From assembly GCA_035041965.1 (NCBI GenBank), contig JAPYMA010000154.1:1-64000 (forward strand): a stretch of 64,000 nt of DNA, read 5' to 3'. This stretch comes from Anisakis pegreffii. Lineage: Eukaryota; Nematoda; Chromadorea; Rhabditida; Anisakidae. This document shows, in pieces, positions 37,101 to 49,013 of this stretch. The translations under genes were made by a program, and so were the position numbers. The notes beneath the pieces were generated by a model. It did no database searches, was not told the DNA's origin, and was given only the letters and a program-made list of their open reading frames with translations. Numbering within the stretch: position 1 is the first letter of the stretch; each line of letters opens with the position of its first letter.

Positions 37101-38613
37101 TTCAGAACCAAATAATAACTCTCCTGAAATATTTGGTCTCAGTTCTGAAATATTTGGATATTTGTGTCACCTCGGCCAATACTGACTCTCTTCGACATAA
37201 TGATCGCAAAGTTTCGGAAAATTCAATCTCTATGTCAGCAGTGGTTTAGTAATAACATCAGTGAGCGATTGTTCACAACGTTTATCATTCCGCGCTTTCG
37301 AACTCATACGGATCTAATTATGACTGATCTAAGTTCAATTAGAAATTTTGGTCAATTTTTGCAGTTACGATCAGATCAGAGTTACTGATCTCGTGAACAA
37401 TTTTCGAAAGCAACAATCGGATTCCAGGAACCTGAACTCGATAAACCGTAGAAAAGTGGTCGCACACCGATCGGATCGCGACCAACGTAAACACAGCTGT
37501 CATCTACCATAACGAATGCAAAAACACCATCAATTGACGCGCACATCTTCTGTAAATCTCCATTGAAAATCGCGAACGCATGGATAATTGCGGCACAATC
37601 CGATAATCCATTGCGTATTCCGCTCAATCCACTTTTTGATTTCAGCTCACGATGATTGTACACCTCACCATTACATATCACTGACAATTTGTTATATATT
37701 ATCGGTTGTTCACTTTCCACATTACCTGGCTGAAATACCAAATTTAAACTACAAGCTTAGTTTCTGAAAGGCCAAGTGCGAAGCACTTAGGAAATTCGGA
37801 TTCTGGACGACTATCAAAATCGATCGTTACCAGATAAGTGTCAGCTTTCCTGTAATGTCAAAGATTCCTACTCCGAATAAATATTATGACTCTCTGTCGA
37901 ATTACATGCTTTGAAAAACCCATCCATGAACTGTTCACTGTTAATAACTGAGAAAAAATCAAATTGCGTTCGAAAAACACTGAATGGGGAATAGACGATC
38001 AGTACTGTGAACACAATTACTCTGAATACTCGAAACCTCCAGATGGGCTGCGAGAGATTTTCAAATCCTATCTTGTGAAATGAGTAGAAATTCAATAGTT
38101 TGTTAAGAGATTTCACGGGTGATCTAAGAGCTCTATTGTGAATCTTTTTGACCATTTCAATGGTGTAATGTGGCGATTTAACAGATGATGTTCACAAAGA
38201 ATCTTGAGTTTATTTTTCACTGCTTATATTCCTTGAATTCTTGGCCAGTTAAAAGACTGGCAAAGAAACAAAAATTGAACGAACAAACAAATGAATCTGT
38301 CAAATCCATCTTGCCACTAGAAGACATTCGCTCCAAAAAAAGAGCAGAGCTAAAGCAACAAGAGCAAATAAATGGCGCTAACAAAGAGGCGAAAGACAAA
38401 TATTTAACCTGAATCATGAATGCAGTGAAATTTCAAGCTAAAAAAAGCCACTTCACAAACCTCAACAATTGCTAGACGATGGAACCCAAGCCAAACGTTT
38501 GGGTGAACATTAGCCAATACGCTCAGATCCGGTCCTCGTCCAACAATTTTCATGAACTCACGTTCATGATTTCCAGTGAACTGTTTACCGATCAACGCCC
38601 ATATGCCACACAT
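34138..38613 (-). CDS. ASNS: Asparagine synthetase (glutamine-hydrolysing)
   Basis: Eight exons on the minus strand: 38613-38461, 37729-37432, 37123-36942, 36689-36416, 36082-35969, 35605-35279, 34874-34682 and 34261-34138. They total 1665 nt and 554 aa with consistent phases, close to the 561 aa of the human enzyme. The protein starts MCGIWALIGK, so Cys2 is free to act as the glutaminase nucleophile. The N-terminal amidotransferase domain has RGPDL, GFHRLAIVE, CNGEVYNH and GRDPIGVRPLF. The synthetase domain has the PP-loop SGGLDSS (237-243), GFEDSPDIENA, SGEGADELFGSY (about 340-351) and HGLEIRVPFLD. It converts aspartate, glutamine and ATP to asparagine in the cytosol. The C-terminus after LFEEMF is divergent from vertebrates, which makes the last two exons slightly less certain. 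Confidence 0.95.
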
Positions 38614-38632
38614 TTTAGAGATTTTATGAACT
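38614..38632 (-). promoter_or_regulatory. Candidate spliced-leader acceptor before ASNS start
   Basis: On the minus strand, CATCTTCAG ends at 38631, leaving a 17-nt leader (TTCATAAAATCTCTAAA) before the ATG. No coding exon or donor is apparent upstream, as expected for trans-splicing. Confidence 0.5.
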
Positions 38633-41600
38633 GAAGATGAATATTATCAGAATGAGCAAAAATAATGAACGGTTGCAGTGAATGTGATCGCAATGTTGTC
38701 GTATAGGTGATGTGTCCGTGTGCTGAACATGAACCTAGAATGGTGGTTGGATGTGCTGCGATCACTTGACGTTCTATGGGGTGTGATGATGAGATTTACA
38801 ACACTGCAGCGATTCCTCGCCTATAAATCTACGGATTTATACAGTCTATGAGTTGCGGAACAGCTGAACCGGTCGGCTAACTCCGCCCCCACCCGGCTTT
38901 CAATTACTCTTTCTCTGATCGCCGCCGACCGTCAAATTCCCAAGACTATATCCTTAACCTTCGTGATGGATATTTGGCCTCTCCACACATCACGCCGTCT
39001 GCATATCTCAGTATTGCCGGGAGCTGAGCGTTCCCACTAAGCTGAAGAGAATCTAGAGAAGCAGCATTCGAAAGGCGGAGTGCATAGTGAAGCTGCTGAA
39101 ATTTGGAAGGTGTTCGAGCATTTTGATCAACTCATTCGACAAACGATGAAGCAATAATTCGCGTACAGTTTGGACCATTCCGCGCAATTTATTCGTTACG
39201 GCACTAAGCGAGACAAACGGTTGCCTAAAATGGAAGGATCAGGTAATTTTCGTTTTGTTCAGACAGACTCTTGGACTCGGAGGGTTCATATATTAGCCGT
39301 CACATTTCAACCAACTATTGCAGATGCTCTAAGTTGACGATGATTAGTTCATGAATTTAGCAGTACTATAAGACGATAATACACCTTTGATTAATGCTGG
39401 AAATTTAGACGCTTTTGACCGCATAAACGATTAAGTGTTAATCATTAAAATATCTTTCAACTGAAGCAATGCGACAGTTTCGGTTGGATGGTGAAATGCT
39501 ACGAGCGGATAAGTCATGAGGTGCTATTTATATCGAGGCTGGGCGGGTGTAGACTGCCCACTGTCCACAATAACGAATCCAGCTGCGTTTCAGCTGCATT
39601 GTAGCCAACCGGTATTCCGGCCACTCATCTTCCTGCACCCACACCACTAACTGGTTTCTCATTGCTAATTGCAAATGAATTAAGTGTGTGTTTACCTTAG
39701 CGATTGATCATTACTGCAAATTTCAGTACACAAACAAGATTTTGTTTTTTTATTTTAATTCAAATATATGTGCATGAATCACTCAAGAACGATCATACAA
39801 CATCCTTTGCCATACTCTCGATGCAACCGAAAACTTTCCACTTTATGACGTTAATGATCATGGCTGCTATCCATTAACTACTGCTTTGCATTCGGATCTC
39901 TTTCCACTGTGAACGTCTGACGAGAGCGTTAGTAGCGGAAAACACGAAATTTCAATAAGAAACGTATGGATGGGTTTCAATTTTGGGATTAGCATTATTC
40001 GCTGAACTTGTTTCGGTGTCTGCTTTAGGGTGGTTGAACGGCTGCGGAGGTTTTATTCACTGCGCATGTTTGCAAGCGACCTTAAGAAATAAAAACGATG
40101 CGATAAGTAGCCTATTGATAAGGATCGAAAATGTTATGACAGTGAAACTGTACTCATTCAGTACTTTCGTAATGCTTAACTTCGAATAGTTTCAGAGCAT
40201 TCGTCGGCTCAACAACATCATGAAAAAGGTTTGTGTTTATTTTGTGGTCGTATCGAATCACATTACTATCGAATTATAAATTACGATTGAATAAAACATT
40301 GCTTCTGATTAAAACTTTATTTCACATTCGCTGATCATAATGTTCATAATGGTTCCACTGGCGGGCCATTTCTATTTCAGCACAAAAAAGATAGGATGTC
40401 ATAGAATCTTTAAGAGTTCAGCACTGTGATCATCAGCAGTTCGATTTCGTTTTCAATTGATCAGTTCGAATCTATCTGTAAGAGGAACTGGATGTGTTCG
40501 CATTCATTGCTAATCTGAATAATGAACTTTGATATGATAATAGCTGGACATTTACCACCGAAAATTATGAGTAGTCATCATAGAGCCACGTAGCTCTATC
40601 TGAATTATTTCATGGTTATCTCATTCATATTCGTGATGACGCATCAATCCTGACGTCAATAAGTTGATAATTTTAAGAGTTATTCTTCGCTGCAGTTACT
40701 CTCAATAAGACATCGTCTTCATGGAGGCAAAAACTAAGATTTCAGCAAGCGCTATGAGACCTGAAAATTTTATGGTTTTCTGCTGTTGATTTGAGTCAAC
40801 TGGTATGCTCATATTGGTCGAGTGATCAACAGATTGATGACTATAGGCGATTTGTTGGTACGGTAAAATGACCTTTCGAAAGGATGTAACTTAGAAAAAC
40901 TGCAAGACACGAAGATACCAACAAAAACAATAGATTGAGGAGCAGAAATTTTGTATCCTGTTTAAAACTGATTTTGGATTGAAATCGAATTATTACATAA
41001 AATAAACGGAATTGTTATGGACTTTGCTTTTCACTTTGCCATATTTCATTCAGATATTCACACGGAAGTTTCGTTGACACCTAGAGAGTTGATTTTCATT
41101 TGCTTCGAACGTAGAGATGCAAGTTTTTGCCTACACTGAGCTGCTTTACAACGAATCTTTCGTCTAGAGCAAGTGCGAGTCCAATTAATCAAGTGCACAA
41201 CAGCTGTATTCCAATCGTTCTTCTCACCATAAACAAAGAGTGAATTGAGTTTTCACTTGAAGATTGTTGGAAAAAAGTTCGGGTGAATTTAACGAGATGG
41301 CGGCTGTAGATGAAAGGAGGAACGAAAAAAACTTCGTCATTTACTGCTTCGAATCAACTCTCTTCCTAACGAATAATTTTTTCGCATTGAATAGACAAAA
41401 TAGAAATGATTTATGCAGTACTGTTCAACTCAGATCAATGAAAGATTGAAGATTTGTATTCTGTTTCAATTTTGATTCAAGTAAGTAGATAGGCGATTGT
41501 TTTACTTAGTGAATCTATTGCAAAAAGAAAGATGGCACCCGAATTAAGCACTCAAATACGGTTCATCGTTCAAATACGTAGTAATTTTCCTCAAAAAAAC

Positions 41601-43610
41601 GTTCAAATCATACAGCTTCATTGGTTGAATTAAGTAAATTACTGCAGTTTGAATAATGTCATTTCGACTGAAAAATTGCTGTACGATGTTGTTGGACTAT
41701 ACGAATTCAGGTTATGTGCAGCGAATCACATGAAATAGAATGCGCAATCAGATGATGCGCTGAGTAAACTCACAAAAGCGATAGGTAAATTTGCTTAAGA
41801 TACAAGAAAGAATGCACACCAAACCGCAAATGACCACCACTTGTCTACAGTGCGGGCCGAGTAGGATGGTTTTCATCGTGCGATCACGGCTCTTGTGTTT
41901 TATTGTCTTAATCCAGTCTAAGGTGACTTCTGACCGGTTCATGGCTTCTTTTAAATGATCATTGATCAACTCATTTCATTTGCAACAATCTCTTCAGTCA
42001 AGAAGACAGTTTGATTTTTTAAACTTTATTTTAAGAAGGATCGCCTCATAGTCTACATAGAAATCATTTTTCGAATGCCTACTTCTGCTGAAAGGTCCAT
42101 TTACCGATCGAAAGGGAAAATCTGTTACGAATAAAGTCCACTGAAAGTCGCTTTTTATTTTCCATTCATCACCAGGCACCAAATCTCGTTGTAAATCGTT
42201 ATGCCGATTGTTTTTGTTCTGATATTTTACGTATTGTTTTGCCCGAAAATATACGATCGCATCAAAATTAATGGTGTTCAATTAATCGTTACCAATTTCA
42301 ACGGTACTTTTATTCACAATCGTTCTGTTCGTTCGTATCGAGATGCTTACGATTAGATGTATCTAAATAAAGCGTTCAAAGTATTTATTGCCTTAACTGT
42401 CCTCGAAGCGATCAAATTAGATGGAATCATTTAAAAAATTCACTGGCTCGAACAAAAAGAGAAATCCTATTGATTCGATTCCAGCTAAGGGAACATACGT
42501 TTTGCTGATGAGATTCGCATTTGATGTGTCGGAGCAATTCCGTAATTGTTAAAGAATGAGATTGGTTTAGCAATGCAGTCATGATTTGATCTTAACACGA
42601 GATTGTATCCATTCCGAATTTTTTCTTCTATTTTACTTTTTCATGATACACATTCTTTAACGAATTCATCTATCCTCAAGATATTCAGCAATTACAGGTC
42701 TATACCCTAATATACCAACTGGTACATGTGAACCTTCAGGCGCACCCATTCATTTGCCAACGGAAACATAGGAAAATTGTCTCAAAATTTCTAAAGGTTC
42801 AGCTAACAAGAGGACAAACGCGTTCGTTTTGATATGCGTTGTAACTTCGTTGAATTGGTCTGATAGAACGTGATGATGCATAGAAGTAATTTATAATATT
42901 TTCACGATCATTCTGCAGAAAATTCCAAGAAAGACGAAGGAAAGTTGCGCTGAAGTGCAGTGTTATAACTCACGGACTGAATGGGTGATCATCGACTTGA
43001 GAAGCTTTGGCCGTAAAATTTATTGCATTCAGTAGATCGTGTGAATGAAGGGAGCATTTGTAAATCGACGCTCGTTGAATGTGATATTGATGAGGCACCG
43101 TCCCTGTTCAGTGCATAGCACCAATGAAAAACTGCATTGAATTATGAGTTCTGGACGAATACGTGCATAAAACTGAGTCTATTTCATTTACACATTCGAC
43201 GATAATTAAAAATCATCCATTGCTTCTTCTTACCTTGTCGATGGTTCATCTATCTTAATTGCGCCGAAGATATTGCTTGAGGGACGAACGATTGAGCACT
43301 GTTAGCTTAGTTGAATGCATCATTTGATTGAATCAAAAAACAAATAAAAGATTGAAATTTCTCAAGAAGAAAGAATGCAGAATTTTACGATCTATTGCTG
43401 TATTTTAATTGTAATTTTTATGATTAATGAGTCGTGTTCGCATTCCGAACATGCAAATTTATACGAAACTGCACATCATGAGTGATTTGAAAGAACTCAA
43501 ACAAAAAAACTGATACGCTTAACATATGAATGCACTCCTCTGAACACAAGGAAATAAGATTGATATGCCTTTCATAAGATTCCGTTCGATGATTTCATAA
43601 GTTCGTAACC

Positions 43611-43903
43611 TGGATTACCTGGATTGGCCAGGCTATCAAACGTTTGTAACGTTGCTGGCCACAATGCTCGCGTTTCCGTTCGCACTGTTTTAGCCTTGAT
43701 TGTAGCCACCCCGCTGGCTAGGCGAGCAGGCCAAGTGAGTACAACCGAGTATTTAATTAGTTGCCGTGAATACTTTGCACAATTAAACGTAGCCAAATAT
43801 CAATCCAATAAATATTCATAAGTCTACAAAATAAGCATTCCGCCGATCGCTAACCGCGATCAGCAAAACAACCGCTCGATGTGTAAGTAACAAGTAATAA
43901 CCC
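43611..43903 (+). mobile_element. SINE-like retroposon, copy C, with target-site duplication
   Basis: It is flanked by perfect 12-bp direct repeats AAGTTCGTAACC at 43599-43610 and 43904-43915. It begins TGGATTACCTGGATTGG and ends near AAGTAACAAGTAAT. Compared with the copy at 28630-28963 (opposite orientation) it differs at only a few positions over about 290 bp, but its GTAAATT tail is nearly absent. The 65-codon frame at 43624-43821 matches that of the other copy except at one residue, by eye. Different TSDs prove two independent insertions. Confidence 0.87.
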
Positions 43904-44252
43904 AAGTTCGTAACCACTGTGCATTAAACCATTTTGATTTCTTATTTTCTCGTCTATTCGAAAATCCGAGGGAATTTCAATTCCAGCATCGTACTGTTCG
44001 ATTACAATTCATTCTTTATTCTATTTACAAACATTATAATTCTTTATTTATAAATATTCTACAGCGGAATTTTATTCATAAACATATCAGCGGTCAGTTT
44101 GTTCTTCATTTATAAACAATTCGAAGTTTTTCATTCTTCTCCGGAATGTCGAATGAATACAACAGAAGCATTTTTTTGATGAAACCTCTTCAACTGCATT
44201 GTTTCAGTGGTAATTTGAGTGTCAGTGGAATCGCACACATTGAATCCTTAAT

Positions 44253-44310
44253 TGTCAATATTTAATACCTTTTTGTCAATAAATACCTTGTCAATAAATA
44301 CCTTTTTGGT
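44253..44310 (+). repeat. Short tandem repeat (TTGTCAATAAATACC)n
   Basis: TTGTCAATA with AATACC recurs three times with period 15-18 (starting near 44253, 44275 and 44290). It lies about 200 bp upstream of the SLC17 start codon, in its presumed 5' region. No function is evident. Confidence 0.7.
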
Positions 44311-44492
44311 TGCACGACATACTCATTTGTTGATGCTCTATTCAAGGTATTCAGTACTAGCATCGTTCCCAATCAAGTGTTCAGCGCACATTTCAATTGA
44401 TCAAATCAACGCATCAAATGTTGTGCTAAGCGAGAATTTCAGAAGCATTTTGCATTCGCGTGAAATTTTCGATAAATGATTTGATTGATTTC

Positions 44493-44508
44493 AGAAATCT
44501 TGCTGCGA
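44493..44508 (+). promoter_or_regulatory. Candidate spliced-leader acceptor before SLC17 start
   Basis: GATTTCAG ends at 44494 and the ATG follows 14 nt later (44509). The acceptor has no evident upstream coding exon, consistent with SL trans-splicing. Confidence 0.5.
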
Positions 44509-47500
44509 ATGGCTGCCAGTGTGCATCCGACAGAAGAGAAGTTGCCCCCAAAGCTGAAATACCGATGGTTCCCTTCATGGCGGATGTTAACTGCAACACT
44601 ATTGTGTCTTTGCTTTTCGAGGTCTTCACCCGAAAACTTTTCAACCTTTCTAAATCATTTTTCGCCACAAACGTACTCAAGCAAGCAAACAAGGAACAGT
44701 CACTGTTTTCCGCAGTCGGAAGCTTGAGAGTTTGATCTGCTGTGATCAGCAGTGGGAAAGAACGTTTGGAACCTACACGATATTGCAGAATGTTGTTGTA
44801 CTTTTAAATGTTCAAAATTAACGTATGAAACTACTAAATTCGATACGAAAACTGCCGAAAGTTCGATATTTCTATCCAAAAGCAATGAACCACTTAAACA
44901 ATTCTATATTAGCATCACTTAAGACATTCACTCTCAAGCGATTTCAATATTATCCGTAGTTTCAAATGCTATATCTAAAACCAACCGTTTAACATTATCG
45001 TTTCCCAGTATTAATTGTGACACAATGCGAGAAGCTCTTTCTAATGCTCACAATTTTGAAGCTCATTCGTCTGATCGTGAGTGGATCGAATCATTCAAAC
45101 GATTTTATTGCACAGTTTTTCATAAGAAATGTGAGCGTTCATGAACCGAGGACGGCTGCAACTTTCTTTTATGAACTGTTTTTTGAATGGAGTTTATGAG
45201 AAATATAAATGTGCAACTTAAAGATTGTCCTAGTCGTAAAGCAAAATCAAATTGCAGTGTGCATATGATGAATAGCAATATGGGAATGGCAATCGTTTGC
45301 ATGATCAAACCATCGCAGTTCAACGACTCAAAATCAGCCAATTACATTTTTGACAACCATTCAACACTGTTGCAAATGGAGAGCAGTCAGAATCTAATTG
45401 ACGAAAAAGAAATGAATAGTGAGAATGCCGGGAAAACGTTCGGTGCAGCTGAGCGAATGGACTGGAGTGCGGACGAACAAGGATATATATTTAGTGCATT
45501 TAATTTGGGTCTGCTGACAATGTTAGGGACGGGTCTTCTGGCTGATAAGTTCAATGCTAAATACATGATTATTGCGAGTGTTCTGATCGCAAGTTTCGCA
45601 AACTTACTGATAGCTGTGGCATCAGCGTTGAGGTAGGTAAACGTTTTCACCGTTATATGTTCAATCAACTTCTTGAAGTTTTTCATAATCATTTTTTTCA
45701 TCAATATTCGAATGATATCTGTCAATACAATTTTCTTGACATATATCAACATCTGTATCTGAGCATTATTCACCAAATCCAACTACATCATTTTTTGTGA
45801 ATTTCAATCACGACTGTAATCGTGTTATTGATACTTTTAGTAATGTGGTTTCAGTTAGTTTTTTTCCGAAAGAATACCTATAACTCATTAAATCACTGAT
45901 AATCTCAATTTAAGTGTTTACTACACCATCGCTGGACGATTTCTCGTTGGTGTTTCGGATGCGCTGCTTCAGCCATCTGTAAATTCATTAATCACTCGTT
46001 GGTTTCCACCAACCGAAAGAAGCTATGCGCTCGGGTTGGCCACTGGCGGAAGGCAACTTGGTGAGCAAACAAATTTTCGTGATATTCAGACGGTATCGGA
46101 ATATTCCATGACGGAGTCAGTAAGATACCCTAAAAACATTGCCTTATAAAGATGAGAAAGAAGGATTCTTCAGATGATTAAATGAGTGTGATGGAGAATT
46201 CAAGGAATTATTAATGAGTGAATTTAAGCAACAAATGAGTATAAAACAATAAGTGGAATATATCAAATGAATTAATAAACAAATGAATATTTATGTAAAC
46301 GAATGAATCAGTGAATGATGCAATGAGCACGAGCTAATTGAGTTAAGGAATAGATACAGTACTCCCCCCTTATTTCAACTCACTGACTGATGATAATGTA
46401 ACATCAAGTGGCAGAAATAACGCAACCTTCCGGATGGTCGCAAAAATGTATCGTAATGACCTGCAAGCGGATAACTTAATGAATATTAACTGTAATAGAT
46501 CCACAAATCATGGTCATCAATGACAATTCCAGACGCAAATATTCCGTTTGATTCAGGTACGCTCTTGATAGTTCCCGCATCTGGAGCGCTATGCAGTCAA
46601 ACAATCCTGTTCGGTGGTTGGCCATCGATATTCTATTTATCAGCGAGTATCGGTATCGCATTCGTTATCATATATACAGCATTAGGTGCCGATAAACCGT
46701 CCAAGCAAACATGTATAGCCGAGAAAGAACTGAAATTCATCACAGCATCCAATTCGAATGAGAATATCGGTAAGAAGCGTATGCAACGGAAAGTACCGTG
46801 GTTACAAATCCTGAAATCGGCTCCCGTATGGTCGGCCGTTATTGCGGTCATCTGCCATGAATTCCCGCTGATGACTATGATCATGTTCCTTCCAAGGTAT
46901 GCTTTGTTTTAGAACATAAACATTTTTGGTGCTTGAAGTTCGAGATCACGAAATCGCTGAAAAAAAAAGTCGGAGCTTGTAGGAAGCAGTTGTTTGCGGA
47001 TAATGGAATAACATAACCTCCCAGAATCTAGCAGAAAATTTAATATTATTATTTTTGATTACAATTCCAAGTCCATTTAAGCTGCACTTTGATCGTCCGC
47101 GATCATATTGATTTCGATTGCAGTTAGGGAAGATAAACGCCCACCCACCCCAATGTTCAATCGGTAATGAAACTGAATCAAAAACGGCATTTTGTCAACT
47201 TATTTGAATTTGATTAATGTGAATGTGAGTTATTATGAATATCAATTTGTGTAAAGTGAATTTGATCAATGATAAAAAAGATAAATGAATCACTGATTCA
47301 GTTATCTGCATGATGTGCATCATTATACAACTACCGAGAACGGCATTTTATCCGCTCTACCAACCGCTTGTCTTTGGATCAGCAAAATATTGTCATCTTA
47401 TTTGAACACTTTTTTACAGGTAATTTATATTTTAGCAAGTTGAATGACATTTCGCTTCCAAAATACTCAACAAGTTCGATCTGCTTATAAACTAATTATA

Positions 47501-49013
47501 AGCATATTTCACTTAGCAAGCTCAGTTTTGAGTTCTCTTCAAATCATTGGTTTTGACCGTCAAAGTAGGCGAAAATGTAGATTCTGTTTTTTATTCCTTT
47601 CATATTCCAAAATTTCGAATGAATAAGTGAAAGTTTCAGAGAAGAACCAAACTTAGTCGCACTATTATATGCAAAATATTGAATTCAATTGGCTCACTTG
47701 GATTGGGTCTGTTCTTATGGGCATCAACATTACTGGACTCATCTCATGCACCATTAGCTGTGATACTGCTCTGCGCCAGCATGGCTTGTGCAGGTAACAA
47801 ATCCATCTGTAATAGATTCAAGGAACCTAGAGCAGTAGCTAGGAGAAAAGGTTGAATCGTGGCACTGAAAGTAGGTGATTCAACGTGAAGCTGCTCGATT
47901 CATAGATTTATGGATTGTAAGAGATCACCTTTTGTGATCATCTATGGTTAGCTCTTCGATCTAAATGGCTGATTTTGACTTGAGAAGAGAACAGCAATTC
48001 ATAAGCGTAATTGCTGCGACTTTTTAAAAAGGCTAAAACAAACGGATATACGAAAAATCGTAGATGATAATCTTAGTGATCAAGGTAATCAAAGTAATAT
48101 CATAGACGGTGATCTTATACATCATGGAAGATAACTGATATTTGTATTCAGGTCTGCATACACCCGGATGTCAAGCATCGCTGGTATCACTGGCACCAGC
48201 GTTTTCAGGTGCAATCACCGGACTTACGTTCTTTTTTGTTGCATCTGCTGGCATTATCAATCCAATAATTACGAAATGGATCGTTCAAGTACGTTCATTG
48301 TTTCATATCAATAAGCATGATCGCTGACATTTCTATTCGGATGCAGTTTCGAGAGTTTTGATTATTTTGGAGAATCCATAAGATCTGCTCAATGTTTTTA
48401 CAAAGATTTGATCCCAGTTTTGATTCATCGCAAATATTTCAAATAGATTCCTTGTAATTTCTGATTTTAGAAAGGCACTCACTTGGAATGGAATGCAGTC
48501 TTCTACATGTCAACACTGGTTGCGTTAATGCCAGTTGTTACGTTCAATGTATGGGGATCTGCTGATGTTCAGGTGAGAAGCATTCGCTCCGATATTTTTT
48601 GAAACTCTAAAATCAGTTCATTCTCATTGTCGTCCAACATGAAGTATAATTCAGCACCATTTCGATAAAGCATTTTCGGTTCAAATTGAGTTGGAAACAA
48701 TAGCAAACATCAAAACATTTACCAATTGCACCAATGTAATTTCATCTCACTCAGGTGTCTATAGCCAGTTTCTGTTCGTATTTACATGAGCAATTTTTTG
48801 GGCTCTTTTTGGCAATCCGTCCTATAAAGTCAGGATTTTAGTGATAAATTCTTTTTTCAGTGGTGGGCAAGATCGTCAAAAGATCACACGTCATCATCTA
48901 CAGTTATCGTTACTACAGAATCTCCAAGAGTGCGCCACACAACGTGCGATTTTAATGTGATCAACTTTCAACAACGCCAAAAACCATCTGTTAAATGCAG
49001 TGAAAACGTCTGA
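44509..49013 (+). CDS. SLC17-family MFS anion transporter (sialin/vesicular glutamate transporter-like)
   Basis: Nine exons: 44509-44621, 45258-45632, 45915-46060, 46557-46896, 47302-47419, 47640-47793, 48152-48288, 48471-48572 and 48861-49013. They sum to 1638 nt and 545 aa. TM1 is followed by NSNMGMAIVCM and a luminal loop of about 55 residues with Asn glycosylation sequons. Next come WSADEQGYIFSAFNLGLL, the MFS loop motif GLLADKF (about 130-136), the strongly conserved GRFLVGVSDALLQPS and RWFPPTERSYALGLATGGRQ, then GGWPSIFYLSASIG. Later parts are WLQILKSAPVWSAVIAVICHEF, the small exon YLHDVHHYTTTENGILSALP, and GLHTPGCQASLVSLAPAFSG. The C-terminal tail is polar. Family members move anions (phosphate, sialic acid, glutamate, nucleotides) across lysosomal, vesicular or plasma membranes. 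The substrate cannot be told from sequence, and nematodes have many paralogues. Confidence 0.93.

Larger units (their letters stand above)
38633..44494. other. Divergent intergenic region between ASNS and the SLC17 transporter
   Basis: About 5.9 kb separates genes transcribed away from each other, so both promoters should lie here. On the ASNS side there is a TATA-like ATTTATAC (38835-38842, minus-strand sense GTATAAAT) and a GC-richer block at about 38860-39060. The segment 39535-39680 is also GC-richer with short hairpins (CAGCTGCGTTTCAGCTG). The only identified element is the SINE-like copy at 43611-43903. I see no gene. Confidence 0.5.

Noticed and set aside
47302..47419. tRNA-like box A (TGGTAGAGCGG on the minus strand)
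   Set aside because: No B box or acceptor stem follows, and the sequence is clearly exon 5 of the SLC17 transporter (ENGILSALP).
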